64,000 bases of DNA from Rhizobium brockwellii (GCF_000769405.2 NZ_CP053439.1:3883501-3947500); one strand, 5' to 3'. Shown: positions 8,718 to 17,892, numbered from the stretch's first letter. Notes: a model not told the origin generated them from the letters alone. Program-made: numbers and translations.

Positions 8718-9473
8718 TTGGAAACAATCGAGCGACAGAGCGGGGCCGAAAGCCGCCGCATCGAGCGCCGCCCGCGCGTACGCCGCAACGTCACGGCGGC
8801 GATCGCTCAGGATATCTGTGCGGATCGCTATCCCGCGGGCTCGCCGCTGCCCCGCGAGAACGATCTCTGCGAACTCTATGGCGTCAGCCGCACCGTCATT
8901 CGCGAATCGCTGAAAGTGCTGGAATCCAAAGGCCTTGTCCGTGGCAAGCCGCGCATCGGAACCACCGTCTGCGATAAGGACGACTGGAATATCCTGGACG
9001 CTGACGTGCTTGAATGGATGGGTCCCTATATCAAGGATTTCGACCTGCTCGGCTGCATTCTCGAAGCCCGCCGCACCATCGAGCCGGCAGCCGCCGAATA
9101 TGCCGCCGAGCGCGCCAGCGCCCAGGAGATCGCCGATCTCGACAATGCCTGGCGGCAGATGCGCGACAGCGCCCGCGACCCGGAAAGCTTCACCGATGCC
9201 GACGTCATGTTCCACACGGTGCTGCTCACCGCCAGCCACAATCAGGTCTTTCGCCGGCTGTCGAGCGCCATTCACGCGGCGCTGAAATATGCGCTGCATG
9301 CCTCCAATATCGGTGTCGAGAACCGCGAGGATGCGGTGCTCGTTCACGGTCAGCTGGTCGAGGCCCTGCGCATGCGCGACAAGGCGGGCGCCCGTGAATG
9401 CGCCAACCGCATGCTCGATCTTGCGGTGCGCGATCTAGCCGCCGCCGAAAAAGCGATCGGCAGAACGAGATGA
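8718..9473 (+). CDS. FadR-subfamily GntR regulator of the galactose/galactonate locus
   Basis: Regulator of 251 aa. A winged helix-turn-helix lies at about residues 20-85 (PRENDLCELYGVSRTVIRESLKVLESKGLV) and a helical FCD ligand domain at about 110-230, where the metal/ligand pattern includes DADVMFH and VHGQLVEAL. The start is probably TTG at 8718, placed 5 bases after GGAGAGG. It precedes dgoD by 66 bases and diverges from the transporter operon. E. coli DgoR, which senses galactonate, is of the same subfamily, so a sugar-acid inducer is likely. Confidence 0.87.
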   Translation: METIERQSGAESRRIERRPRVRRNVTAAIAQDICADRYPAGSPLPRENDLCELYGVSRTVIRESLKVLESKGLVRGKPRIGTTVCDKDDWNILDADVLEWMGPYIKDFDLLGCILEARRTIEPAAAEYAAERASAQEIADLDNAWRQMRDSARDPESFTDADVMFHTVLLTASHNQVFRRLSSAIHAALKYALHASNIGVENREDAVLVHGQLVEALRMRDKAGARECANRMLDLAVRDLAAAEKAIGRTR

Positions 9474-9539
9474 CCGATCACGACAAATCTGCGGACGCGC
9501 CGCCGATCGCAAACCCGGGAAGAGACTGAAAGAACAGCG

Positions 9540-10688
9540 ATGAAGATCACCAAACTCACCACCTATATCGTTCCACCGCGCTGGCTGTTTTTGAAGGTCG
9601 AGACCGACGAGGGCATCGTCGGCTGGGGTGAACCTGTTGTCGAAGGCCGCGCTCTCACCGTTCAGGCCGCCGTCCATGAGCTGGAAGACTACCTGATCGG
9701 CAAGGACCCCTTCTTGATCGAGGACCACTGGACCGTGATGTATCGCGGCGGCTTCTATCGCGGCGGCGCCGTCCACATGAGCGCGATCTCGGGCATCGAC
9801 CAGGCGCTGTGGGACATCAAAGGCAAGGCGCTCGGCCAGCCGATCCATTCCCTGCTCGGCGGCCAGCTCCGTGATCGCATCAAGGTCTATTCCTGGATCG
9901 GCGGCGATCGTCCCTCGGATGTCGCCAACAATGCCAAGGAAGTGGTTGCCCGTGGTTTCAAGGCGATCAAGCTCAATGGCTGCGAGGAAATGCAGATCGT
10001 CGACACCAACGAGAAGGTGGAGAAAGCAGTCGAGACCATCGCCGCCATCCGTGAGGCAATCGGCCCGCATATCGGTATCGGCGTCGATTTCCACGGCCGC
10101 GTCCACAAGCCGATGGCGAAGGTTCTCGCCAAGGAGCTCGATCCCTACAAGCTGATGTTCATCGAAGAGCCGGTGCTTTCCGAAAACAAGGAAGCGCTGC
10201 GCGATATCGTCAATCATACGTCGACGCCGATCGCGCTCGGCGAGCGGCTCTTTTCGCGCTGGGACTTCAAGCAGGTTCTGTCCGACGGCTATGTCGACAT
10301 CATCCAGCCGGATCTGTCCCATGCCGGCGGCATCACCGAATGCCGCAAGATCGCGGCGATGGCCGAAGCCTATGACGTGGCGCTGGCGCCGCATTGCCCG
10401 CTGGGTCCGATCGCGCTCGCCGCCTGCCTGCAGGTCGATGCCGTCAGCTACAATGCCTTTATCCAGGAACAGAGCCTCGGCATCCACTACAACAAGGGCA
10501 ACGACATCCTCGACTACATCTCCAACAAGGAGGTGTTCCAGTATGCCGATGGTTTCGTCTCGATCCCGCAGGGTCCGGGTCTCGGCATCGAGGTCGACGA
10601 AACCTATGTCATCGAGCGCGCGAAGGAAGGTCACCGCTGGCGCAACCCGATCTGGCGGCACGCCGACGGCAGCTTCGCCGAGTGGTGA
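9540..10688 (+). CDS. dgoD: D-galactonate dehydratase
   Basis: Enolase-superfamily enzyme of 382 aa, the same length as E. coli DgoD and clearly similar along the whole sequence. It converts D-galactonate to 2-keto-3-deoxy-galactonate. The expected residues are present: Asp183 and His185 (DFHGR), Glu209, Glu235 (LGERLFSR) and the catalytic His285 (APHCPLGP). It follows the GntR regulator gene. The later steps (DgoK kinase, DgoA aldolase) and the galactonolactonase are not in the window next to it and must be elsewhere if the pathway is complete. Confidence 0.95.
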   Translation: MKITKLTTYIVPPRWLFLKVETDEGIVGWGEPVVEGRALTVQAAVHELEDYLIGKDPFLIEDHWTVMYRGGFYRGGAVHMSAISGIDQALWDIKGKALGQPIHSLLGGQLRDRIKVYSWIGGDRPSDVANNAKEVVARGFKAIKLNGCEEMQIVDTNEKVEKAVETIAAIREAIGPHIGIGVDFHGRVHKPMAKVLAKELDPYKLMFIEEPVLSENKEALRDIVNHTSTPIALGERLFSRWDFKQVLSDGYVDIIQPDLSHAGGITECRKIAAMAEAYDVALAPHCPLGPIALAACLQVDAVSYNAFIQEQSLGIHYNKGNDILDYISNKEVFQYADGFVSIPQGPGLGIEVDETYVIERAKEGHRWRNPIWRHADGSFAEW

Positions 10689-10690
10689 GA

Positions 10691-10738
10691 GCGCATAACC
10701 CCGAAAATCGGAACCGATTTTCGGAAAGGATTGTGCGC
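10691..10738. repeat. Rhizobial-type palindromic repeat after dgoD
   Basis: The element begins GCGCATAACC and ends TTGTGCGC. Its core is the perfect hairpin CCGAAAATCG-GAAC-CGATTTTCGG. It starts two bases after the dgoD stop codon. A second copy lies at 27623-27670. Confidence 0.7.
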
Positions 10739-10752
10739 AATTCAAAGTGATA

Positions 10753-10775
10753 GGGTCGCGCAAGCGGCCCTTTTT
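10753..10775 (+). terminator. Rho-independent terminator downstream of dgoD
   Basis: GGGTCGC-GCAA-GCGGCCC followed by five T residues forms a seven-pair stem with one G-T pair and a U tract on the plus strand. Confidence 0.65.
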
Positions 10776-10841
10776 CATTCCCCGTGTAGGATATCGCGTG
10801 TCTCGTCCGTCATAGTCGAAGCTCAAAGAGGAGACTTCAAA

Positions 10842-11237
10842 ATGGCCAGAGCAATCGCAATCATCGTCGCCCGCATCATCTTCAGCTTCGTCTTCTTCAT
10901 GGCCGCCGGCTTCAAGTTCGCCGATATCGGTGCGACGGCCGGCTATATCACCGCTGCCGGCTTTCCGATGGCGACATTCCTTGCCTGGGTCGCCGCCTTC
11001 TTCGAGATCGCGCTGGCGCTCGCTTTTATATCAGGGGCCTTCTTCACCGAGGCCAGCTTTCTCGCAGCCATCTATGTGATCTTCCTCGCTTTCGCCTTCC
11101 ACGGTCCGTCCCATTGGCAACAGAACCAGGCCGAATTCGGATTCTTCATCGATCACTTTACCTTCCTCGCCGGTCTGCTCTTTGCCGCCGTCCACGGGCC
11201 TGAGAAATGGGCGTTGAAGCAAACCCTTCTAAGATAA
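10842..11237 (+). CDS. DoxX family membrane protein
   Basis: Small integral membrane protein of 131 aa with four hydrophobic segments (about residues 5-25, 40-60, 65-85, 105-122), the usual DoxX layout. The frame is open to 10731, but the start is placed at the ATG at 10842 (MARAIAIIVAR), preceded by AAAGAGGAG. The function of most DoxX proteins is not defined; some belong to quinone or thiosulfate redox systems, others to oxidative-stress responses. It lies alone between the dgoD terminator and an SDR gene, both on the same strand. Confidence 0.8.
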   Translation: MARAIAIIVARIIFSFVFFMAAGFKFADIGATAGYITAAGFPMATFLAWVAAFFEIALALAFISGAFFTEASFLAAIYVIFLAFAFHGPSHWQQNQAEFGFFIDHFTFLAGLLFAAVHGPEKWALKQTLLR

Positions 11238-11312
11238 CCGAGACGACCCGCCTCCTTCCGGAACCAACTGCCGCGCCGAACAGTTGGCATGTCGGCAAAG
11301 GAGAGCCCGCCC

Positions 11313-12092
11313 ATGGAGCTGAAGGAAAAGATCGCATTGGTAACAGGCGCCGGTTCGGGCATCGGCAAAGCGGCCGCGTTGCGGCTCGCCGCCGAGGGGG
11401 CAAGGGTGGCCTCACTGAGCCGCACCGCCGACGAGGTCGAAAAGACCTGCGCCGAAATCAAGGCCGCCGGCGGCCAGTCGATCGCGTTGACGGCAGATAC
11501 CAGCGACGAAGCTCAAATGCGGGGCGCCGTCGCGCAACTGGCCGACACCTTCGGCGGTCTCGACATCGTTGTCGCCAATGCTGGGATCAACGGTGTCTGG
11601 GCGCCGATCGACGATCTCAAGCCGGATGAATGGGACAAGACGATCGCCGTCAATCTGCGCGGCACCTATCTGACGCTGCATCTGACGGTTCCGCATCTGA
11701 AGCGCCATGGCGGTTCGATCATCGTCGTCTCTTCGATCAACGGCACCCGTACCTTCACCACACCGGGCGCCACCGCCTACAGCGCAACCAAGGCCGGCCA
11801 GGTCGCCATGGTCCAGCAGCTCGCCCTCGAACTCGGCCGGCACGGCATCCGCGTCAATGCCGTCTGCCCCGGCGAGATCGAGACCAATATCAGAGCCAAT
11901 ACCGACAGCCGCCACCGCGAGGAAACGGAGGTTCCAGTTATCTGGCCTGAGGGCGATATTCCGATTGCTGGCGGCAAGGCAGGCAAGAGCGAGGATGTCG
12001 CCGAAACAATCCTTTTCCTCGCATCCGAGCGCGCCCGACACATCACCGGTACGCCGATCTGGATCGACGGCGGCCAGGGTCTGCTGCGATAG
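11313..12092 (+). CDS. SDR family oxidoreductase
   Basis: Short-chain dehydrogenase of 259 aa. The cofactor motif is TGAGSGIG near residues 12-19, NAGINGVW follows the fourth strand, and YSATK supplies Tyr and Lys. The Ser region is VVSSINGTRTFTTPG, two residues longer than in the neighbours. The substrate is unknown. The start is the ATG at 11313, with AAAGGAG ten bases upstream, rather than an earlier ATG at 11289. It is convergent with the cyclase gene, with only 17 bases between the stops. No operon partner except possibly the DoxX gene, 75 bases upstream. Confidence 0.85.
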   Translation: MELKEKIALVTGAGSGIGKAAALRLAAEGARVASLSRTADEVEKTCAEIKAAGGQSIALTADTSDEAQMRGAVAQLADTFGGLDIVVANAGINGVWAPIDDLKPDEWDKTIAVNLRGTYLTLHLTVPHLKRHGGSIIVVSSINGTRTFTTPGATAYSATKAGQVAMVQQLALELGRHGIRVNAVCPGEIETNIRANTDSRHREETEVPVIWPEGDIPIAGGKAGKSEDVAETILFLASERARHITGTPIWIDGGQGLLR

Positions 12093-12109
12093 CCCTTGCA
12101 GTCAGGAAC

Positions 12110-13327
12110 TCAGCCGTTCAGCCGGGCGCTGTCGAGGGTATACAGTTCCTGCGCGCGCTGCACGCCCCGCAACGCATAGCGTCCGACGCAGGCGAGTGCG
12201 GTACGCTGCTGCTCCGGTATCACCGCGGCGAAATCGGAGGAGATCAACAGGTTGAGATCGACGGAACGACACATCGAGGCGATCCGGCTGACCTCGTTGA
12301 CGGCAGGTCCGATGACGGTGAAGTCCAAGCGGTCCTGGCTGCCGATATTGCCGTAGAAGACATCGCCGATATGCAGGCCGATATAGACGTCGGTCGTCGC
12401 CCGGCCGTCGGCCGCACGCGCAGCATTCAGCGTGGTCAGCTTTTCCCGCAGCAACGATTCAGCGCTCAGCGCCGCACGACATGTCTCCGCCGGCACCTCG
12501 CCCTTAAAGATGGCGAGCACACCGTCGCCGATCAGTTTCAGCACGTTGCCGCCGGACTCGTGGACCGCCGTGATCACCGCCTCGCTATAGTCGTTGAGCA
12601 GCGGGATGATCTCCTCCGGCGGCACGCTATCGGAGATCTTGGTGTAGTTCAGCAGATCGGAAAACCAGAGCGCTGCGGAAATCCGTTCCGATTTGCCGCG
12701 GCTGATCTTGCCTTCCATCACCTGGCGCGCGGCGTCCTCGCCGAGATAGACCTCCGCGATGGTGCGGGCGATACGCCCGAGCGCGATGCATTTGATCGCC
12801 AGCCCCAACACCGGCACCAGCTTGCGCAGGATGGCGAGGTCGTGATCGGAAAAGCCCTCAGGATGTTTCGTCGCGAAATGCGAGAAGAAGCAATCCATCT
12901 CGCCGATCGTGCCGGCCTCGGAAAAACGATGCACCATCGCCACGAAATCCGTGTGGCCGGCTTCAGCGATCGTATCGAGCATGGAGAAATCGATCGGATC
13001 GCCGAAGCCGAGACGCCGGCGTATCTCCCGTTCGTTGCGAGACCAAAGATGAAAGAAGGCCGAACGCTGCCAGTTCGACGCCGCCTCCCCCGAGATCGTC
13101 GGACCATATTCGAATTCGGTCTGGACTTCCTCGACGCTATCCCAGCGGAAAGCGCGGCCCTCATGCACCGGATGCAGCGTATCCATCAGCGCCAGACCAC
13201 GGTCGAGCGGCAGGCCGGCATCCCTGCAAGCCGAGCAGAAACCGGTCATCAACTCGGCTTCCGAAGCGCCCTTCAGTCCCTGCTCCGTGATCCAGGCTGC
13301 AATCGTGCTGACGTCGCTGTAATCCAT
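12110..13327 (-). CDS. Class III adenylate/guanylate cyclase
   Basis: Protein of 405 aa with an N-terminal region of about 200 residues (sensor-like, no membrane segments) and a C-terminal cyclase homology domain. The domain has both metal aspartates (FSDLLNYTKISD and GDGVLAIF), the substrate-choosing Lys (NVLKLIGDG) and Asp (RLDFTVIG), and the transition-state Asn and Arg (NEVSRI), so it should be active and prefer ATP. The start at 13327 is chosen because AAGGTGAG precedes this ATG; the open frame reaches 13396. A second protein of the same plan is encoded at 35481-36695. Rhizobia carry many such cyclases. Confidence 0.87.
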   Translation of the reverse strand: MDYSDVSTIAAWITEQGLKGASEAELMTGFCSACRDAGLPLDRGLALMDTLHPVHEGRAFRWDSVEEVQTEFEYGPTISGEAASNWQRSAFFHLWSRNEREIRRRLGFGDPIDFSMLDTIAEAGHTDFVAMVHRFSEAGTIGEMDCFFSHFATKHPEGFSDHDLAILRKLVPVLGLAIKCIALGRIARTIAEVYLGEDAARQVMEGKISRGKSERISAALWFSDLLNYTKISDSVPPEEIIPLLNDYSEAVITAVHESGGNVLKLIGDGVLAIFKGEVPAETCRAALSAESLLREKLTTLNAARAADGRATTDVYIGLHIGDVFYGNIGSQDRLDFTVIGPAVNEVSRIASMCRSVDLNLLISSDFAAVIPEQQRTALACVGRYALRGVQRAQELYTLDSARLNG

Positions 13328-13392
13328 GTCGCTCACCTTCACTCGTGTCAAAGCTGTAGCCCGAATTCGGCATCGAAGGAAAGTCAATTGGC

Positions 13393-14418
13393 TCAATCGG
13401 CCGCGGGCATATTGTAGGGCGTGACGATTTCGACTGTTGAAAGCGAGGGCGTAACCGCGCGCGGCAAGGCGGTCGCCCGGCTCATGATAGCCCGGAAGGC
13501 CGAACGCGCATCGGTTCTGAGATCATGATGCAGCACGAAGCCGATCCGACGCGCCGCAAGCAGGGCGCGATTATCGGCATCGAGGTCATGAGCGACGAAA
13601 ACGCGCACGGGACGTTTGGCCATGTCGAAGGCCGCAAGCACCGCCCGGTTACCGCCGCCGATCGAATAGACGGCGTTGATGGCAGGGTCGACAGCAAGCG
13701 CTGCCGCGGCAAGCGTTCCCGTCGCAGCATCGGTGCCGTGGCCCTCGCTGATCTCGGTAATGCCGATATCGGGATAGCGGGCGCGGATGACGCGGCGAAA
13801 GCCGATTTCGCGCTCCTCCTCGCCGCGGAACCGTCCGCTCGACAGCGTTACCAGCACTTTGCCGCCATCACTGCCGAGGAATTCGCCGATCAGATAGGCG
13901 GCAGTCTCTCCCGCTGCCCGGTTGTCGGCGCCGGCATAGGCGATGCGGGCCGAATTCGGCAGATCGGTCACCAGCGTCACGACGGGAATGCCGGCCGCGT
14001 CCGCCCTGGCAACGGCGGCCGCCACCTCGGCGACGTCAGGCGCCTTGAGCACGATACCGTGCGTGCCGCGCAATCGGATGCGATCGAGAAGCTGCACCAG
14101 TTCGGCCGGCTTCATCACCTCGGCAAAATGGAAGCGGCAGCGGAAAACGCCCGGCAGGAAGGTCGCCATCTCCGCCTCGAAGGCGGCCCGCACCGCATCG
14201 CTGAAACGCTGCGGCGTCTCCATGACAATATCGATCGCCAGCATGCGGCCGCTGCCCATCGTCCCGGCCTGCTGCTTCTCCAGCTCCGCGATCGCCGCCT
14301 TCACCCGCATCTCGGTCTGCCGGCGCACGCCGGGTCTGCCATTCAGCACCCGGTCGACGGTGGCGGTGCTGAGCCCGGCCTGGAAGGCGATGTCCTTGAC
14401 GAGAAAGAGGTGTGCCAT
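13393..14418 (-). CDS. LacI family transcriptional regulator
   Basis: Regulator of 341 aa. The helix-turn-helix occupies about residues 6-25 (VKDIAFQAGLSTATVDRVLN) with the hinge following, and the rest is a periplasmic-binding-protein-like domain for a small ligand. It diverges from the PhyH dioxygenase gene, whose start is 95 bases away, so it most likely controls the dioxygenase-SDR-SMP-30 group and itself. The ligand is unknown. The region between the starts is T-rich near the lacI gene, but I cannot pick a clear operator. Confidence 0.88.
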   Translation of the reverse strand: MAHLFLVKDIAFQAGLSTATVDRVLNGRPGVRRQTEMRVKAAIAELEKQQAGTMGSGRMLAIDIVMETPQRFSDAVRAAFEAEMATFLPGVFRCRFHFAEVMKPAELVQLLDRIRLRGTHGIVLKAPDVAEVAAAVARADAAGIPVVTLVTDLPNSARIAYAGADNRAAGETAAYLIGEFLGSDGGKVLVTLSSGRFRGEEEREIGFRRVIRARYPDIGITEISEGHGTDAATGTLAAAALAVDPAINAVYSIGGGNRAVLAAFDMAKRPVRVFVAHDLDADNRALLAARRIGFVLHHDLRTDARSAFRAIMSRATALPRAVTPSLSTVEIVTPYNMPAAD

Positions 14419-14513
14419 GCGATCGGCCTGATGGTTTTTTGATGGATTCCTGATCTATATCACCCGGCGTCGCGGCGTATAGTGCCCCCATTGGAAAGAG
14501 GGAGGAGCCCGCC

Positions 14514-15701
14514 ATGAAAACCGACAACCAGCAGAAACTGCGCGCCGACCGCGTCTGGCTGAGCGAAGACGCCTGCGATCTCGATGAGTTTCGCGCCCTT
14601 GCGGAAAAGACCACCGTGCTTGCCGATTACCCCTCGGCGTCCGCGGTCGAAAAAAACGTGCTGATCTATGACAGCCGCAAGGTGATGACGGCGGCCGCAA
14701 CGCCGGAAGGCCGACGTGCCGTGTTGGCGGAAATCTGCGAGGCCTTCGGCGAAGGCCCTGGTGTCGTCGTGTTCAAGCGCGCTTACGAAGACACCAGCAT
14801 CATCGACCGCGCCAGCACGATCTTCGATGCGATCATCGAGGAACAACACCGCACCTCGACCGGCGGTGGCGACCACTTCGCCAAACCTGGCGCCAACGAC
14901 CGCATCTGGAACTCGCTGGAAAAACATTGCCTCGCCGATCCGGCAAATTTCGCCGAATATTACGGCAACACCATCATCGCTCTGGCAAGTGAAGCCTGGC
15001 TCGGCCCGAGCTACCAGATGACGGCGCAGGTCAACCGCGTCAATCCGGGCGGCTCGGCGCAGTCGGCACATCGCGACTACCATCTCGGCTTTCAGTCCTC
15101 AAAGGTGATCGAGCAGTTCCCGGCGCATGTGCATCGGCTCTCGCCGGTGCTGACATTGCAGGGTGCGGTCGCCCATTGCGATATGCCGCTCGAAAGCGGC
15201 CCGACACTCTTCCTGCCGCACAGCCAGACCTATGTGCCGGGCTATCTCGCGCTGAAACGGCAGGAGTTCCGGGATTATTTCGAGACCAACCATGTCCAGT
15301 TGCCGCTCGAAAAAGGCGACGTCGTCTTCTTCAATCCCGCCCTCTTCCACGCCGCCGGCACCAACCGCTCGGTCGACATCAAGCGCGTCGCCAACCTCCT
15401 GCAGGTCTCCTCCGCCTTCGGCCGGGCAATGGAAACCGTCAACCGCGAGAGGATGAGCGCCAGGCTGTTTCCCGCTTTGAAGACCTTGCAGGGCAGGCTC
15501 TCGCCTGACGAAATCGCCAACTCCGTCGCCGCCTGCGCCGAGGGCTACTCCTTCCCGACCAATCTCGACCGCGACCCGCCACTTGGCGGACTGGCGCCGA
15601 AAACACAGGCGCAGCTGATGCACGAGGCGCTGAAGGAAGGCTGGAGCGATGAAGCCTTTACGGCAGCACTTGCCGAGCAGGCGCAGAAGAAGTTGAGCTG
15701 A
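14514..15701 (+). CDS. Phytanoyl-CoA dioxygenase (PhyH) family protein
   Basis: Fe(II)/2-oxoglutarate-type oxygenase of 395 aa. The facial triad is visible as His186 and Asp188 (HRDYH) and His279 (NPALFHAAG), with Arg285 placed to bind 2-oxoglutarate. These enzymes hydroxylate small molecules; the substrate here is unknown. GGGAGGAGCCCGCC precedes the ATG. It heads a plus-strand group with an SDR and an SMP-30 lactonase and diverges from a LacI regulator, so a sugar, inositol-like or sugar-acid derivative is more likely than phytanic acid. That is inference from context. Confidence 0.83.
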   Translation: MKTDNQQKLRADRVWLSEDACDLDEFRALAEKTTVLADYPSASAVEKNVLIYDSRKVMTAAATPEGRRAVLAEICEAFGEGPGVVVFKRAYEDTSIIDRASTIFDAIIEEQHRTSTGGGDHFAKPGANDRIWNSLEKHCLADPANFAEYYGNTIIALASEAWLGPSYQMTAQVNRVNPGGSAQSAHRDYHLGFQSSKVIEQFPAHVHRLSPVLTLQGAVAHCDMPLESGPTLFLPHSQTYVPGYLALKRQEFRDYFETNHVQLPLEKGDVVFFNPALFHAAGTNRSVDIKRVANLLQVSSAFGRAMETVNRERMSARLFPALKTLQGRLSPDEIANSVAACAEGYSFPTNLDRDPPLGGLAPKTQAQLMHEALKEGWSDEAFTAALAEQAQKKLS

Positions 15702-15740
15702 TTTGGAAGCTCGAACCTCTGGCGTCCACTGACATAAAGG

Positions 15741-15760
15741 CCTCCCGCACCCGCGGGAGG
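15741..15760 (+). other. Intercistronic hairpin between the dioxygenase and SDR genes
   Basis: CCTCCCGC-ACCC-GCGGGAGG is a perfect eight-pair stem with a four-base loop. No T run follows, so it is more likely an mRNA-stabilising or processing hairpin than a strong terminator. Confidence 0.5.
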
Positions 15761-15792
15761 TCATTCGTACATCATCACAATGGAGGAACCAC

Positions 15793-16614
15793 ATGAGCAC
15801 AGAGCACGGCCGCCTCGACGGCAAGATCGCCATCGTCACCGGCGGCACGCAAGGATTGGGCGCGACCATCGCCCGCCTCTTCGCCGAACGCGGCGCCGAA
15901 GGCATCGTTATCTGCGGCCGCAACGAAGCCAAGGGCAAGGCAAAGGCGGCGGAGATTTCGGTCGCGACCGGCGCCAGGATCGTCTACGTCAAAGCCGACC
16001 TCGGCAAGGTCGAGGAAGCACAGCATGTCGTGCGCGCCTGCGACGAGACCTTCGGCCGTGTCGACGCCTTGGTCAATGCCGCCGCCATCACCGATCGCGG
16101 CACCATCCTCGACACCAGCCCTGAGCTCTTCGACGCCATGTTCGCCGTCAATGTGCGTGCGCCGTTTTTCCTGATGCAGGAGGCAGTGAAGGTCATGCGC
16201 CGCGAAAACATCGAGGGTACGATCGTCAATATCGGCTCGATGTCGGCCAAAGCTGGCCAGCCCTTCATCGCCGCCTATTGTGCCTCCAAGGGCGCGCTGG
16301 AAACGCTGACGAAGAACACAGCCTACGCGCTCCTGCGCAACCGCATCCGCGTCAACGGTCTGAACATCGGCTGGATGGCCTCCGAGGGCGAGGACCGGAT
16401 CCAGCGCGAATATCACGATGCCCCCGCCGACTGGCTGGAGAAGGCGGCGGCAAGCCAGCCCTTCGGCCGCCTCGTCGATCCGCACGAGGTGGCGCGCGCC
16501 TGCGCTTACCTGTCATCGTCCGAATCCGGCCTGATGACCGGCTCGGTCATCTGCTTCGACCAGTCGATCTGGGGCGCTTATGACGGCTCGCCGCATCCGG
16601 TCGCGGCCCTCTAG
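15793..16614 (+). CDS. SDR family oxidoreductase of the PhyH locus
   Basis: Short-chain dehydrogenase of 273 aa with TGGTQGLG near residues 16-23, NAAAITDRG after the fourth strand, and the full Ser (NIGSMSAKAG), Tyr and Lys (YCASK) set. The C-terminal region is longer than in the other SDRs in the window. AATGGAGGAACCAC precedes the ATG. It lies 91 bases after the dioxygenase gene and its stop codon TAG is partly made of the first bases of a mosaic repeat. Probably it oxidises the product of the dioxygenase or a related polyol. The substrate cannot be told from the sequence. Confidence 0.85.
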   Translation: MSTEHGRLDGKIAIVTGGTQGLGATIARLFAERGAEGIVICGRNEAKGKAKAAEISVATGARIVYVKADLGKVEEAQHVVRACDETFGRVDALVNAAAITDRGTILDTSPELFDAMFAVNVRAPFFLMQEAVKVMRRENIEGTIVNIGSMSAKAGQPFIAAYCASKGALETLTKNTAYALLRNRIRVNGLNIGWMASEGEDRIQREYHDAPADWLEKAAASQPFGRLVDPHEVARACAYLSSSESGLMTGSVICFDQSIWGAYDGSPHPVAAL

Positions 16615-16883
16615 AGCCTTTCCTGGTCAGCTTGAAGCATTCTGCCGAAGCAGGTTTTCGTTAGGGCAGAGGCGATTGGCGACGGGCATACCTCTTGGTA
16701 CGTCCGAGCCGATCGCCTCTGATCCTGGCGCAAAGATGCCCGGCCCTTCGGGTTGGCTGAAACGGGCCGCCTGATCGACCGGCCGGCTTGGCCGTAGAGC
16801 TTGGCCACGACGCGCGCCGGCCGGTCGACCATCCGACTCCGTTTGAGCCAACAGAATGCTTCAAGTTGACCAGGAAAGGCTCT
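16613..16883. repeat. RIME-like rhizobial mosaic element with 32-bp inverted ends
   Basis: The ends 16613-16644 and 16852-16883 are inverted repeats that match at 31 of 32 positions (AGAGCCTTTCCTGGTCA at the left end). The inside holds further inverted segments, such as GAGGCGATTGGC against GCCGATCGCCTC and a CCGGCCGG-rich hairpin. It has no coding capacity that I trust and fills most of the 365-base gap between the SDR and SMP-30 genes. It resembles the RIME type of intergenic element described in rhizobia. Confidence 0.7.
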
Positions 16884-16979
16884 ACGAAACCGGAGTCCGG
16901 CATTTCCATCGCCGGGCTCTGGCACCTCCAGCTTTTTGCCGCTAGGAAAAGAACGGCAGCATTCAGGGAGGAAACTGGC

Positions 16980-17891
16980 ATGGGCGACAATCCGATTTAT
17001 GAGATCCGCGACGAACGCTTCGGTGCAATGGTCATCGGCAGCGCCGGCCTTGAGGAGCTTTATTCCGGCTGCCGCTGGACGGAAGGCCCGGTCTGGTTTT
17101 CCGACCTGAACTGTCTCCTCTGGAGCGATATCCCGAATGAACGCATGATGCGCTGGACACCGGACGGTACCGTCTCCGTCTTCCGCTCGCCCTCCAACTA
17201 CGTCAACGGCAACACCCGCGACCGGCAGGGCCGGTTGGTCTCTTGCGAACATGGCGGCCGCCGCGTCACCCGCACCGAGACGGACGGCACCATCACCGTT
17301 CTCGCCGACAGCTACCAGGGCAAGCGGCTGAACTCGCCGAACGACGTCGTCGTGCACTCAGACGGCGGGGTCTGGTTCACTGATCCGACCTACGGCATCC
17401 TGTCGGATTACGAGGGCCACAAGGCCGAGCCCGAGCAGCCGACGCGCAATGTCTATCGGGTCGATCCGGCAAGCGGCGCGATCGACGCCGTCGTCGAAGA
17501 TTTCATCCAGCCGAACGGCCTTGCCTTCTCGCCCGATGAGACGAAGCTCTACATTGCCGATTCCGGCTCCGCAAAACATGAAGTGCCGCGCCATATCCGC
17601 GTTTTCGACGTCACCGACGGCAAGGCGCTTGCCAACAGCCGCTACTTCTGCAGCCTCGATGTCGGCCATCCCGACGGCTTCCGTTTCGATGTCGCCGGCA
17701 ATCTCTGGACGAGTGCCTCCGACGGCGTGCACTGCTTTTCGCCCGACGGAACGCTGCTCGGCAAGATCAGGGTGCCGCAGACGGTGTCCAACCTCACCTT
17801 CGGCGGCCTCAAGAAAAACCGGCTCTTCATCACCGCGACGCGTTCGGTCTATTCGATCTATATCAAGACGACCGGCGCACAATATCCATAG
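16980..17891 (+). CDS. SMP-30/gluconolactonase family lactonase
   Basis: Six-bladed beta-propeller enzyme of 303 aa, expected to hydrolyse a sugar lactone with a divalent metal. Metal-ligand regions are visible: Glu35 in WTEGPVW, the Asn of SPNDVVVHSDGGVWFTDP, and the Asp of KLYIADSG. The open frame begins at 16788, inside the mosaic repeat, but the start is the ATG at 16980 with AGGGAGGAAACTGGC before it. It follows the PhyH/SDR pair and is convergent with the ThuA-domain gene, one base away. It could serve the PhyH-locus pathway or act on galactonolactone from the locus to the left. Confidence 0.85.
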   Translation: MGDNPIYEIRDERFGAMVIGSAGLEELYSGCRWTEGPVWFSDLNCLLWSDIPNERMMRWTPDGTVSVFRSPSNYVNGNTRDRQGRLVSCEHGGRRVTRTETDGTITVLADSYQGKRLNSPNDVVVHSDGGVWFTDPTYGILSDYEGHKAEPEQPTRNVYRVDPASGAIDAVVEDFIQPNGLAFSPDETKLYIADSGSAKHEVPRHIRVFDVTDGKALANSRYFCSLDVGHPDGFRFDVAGNLWTSASDGVHCFSPDGTLLGKIRVPQTVSNLTFGGLKKNRLFITATRSVYSIYIKTTGAQYP

Positions 17892-17892
17892 A

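Noticed and set aside
9435..10826. A 463-codon open frame antisense to dgoD
   Set aside because: It mirrors the dgoD codons and extends into the repeat and regulator gene; the residues are Asp/Leu/Arg-rich shadow sequence.
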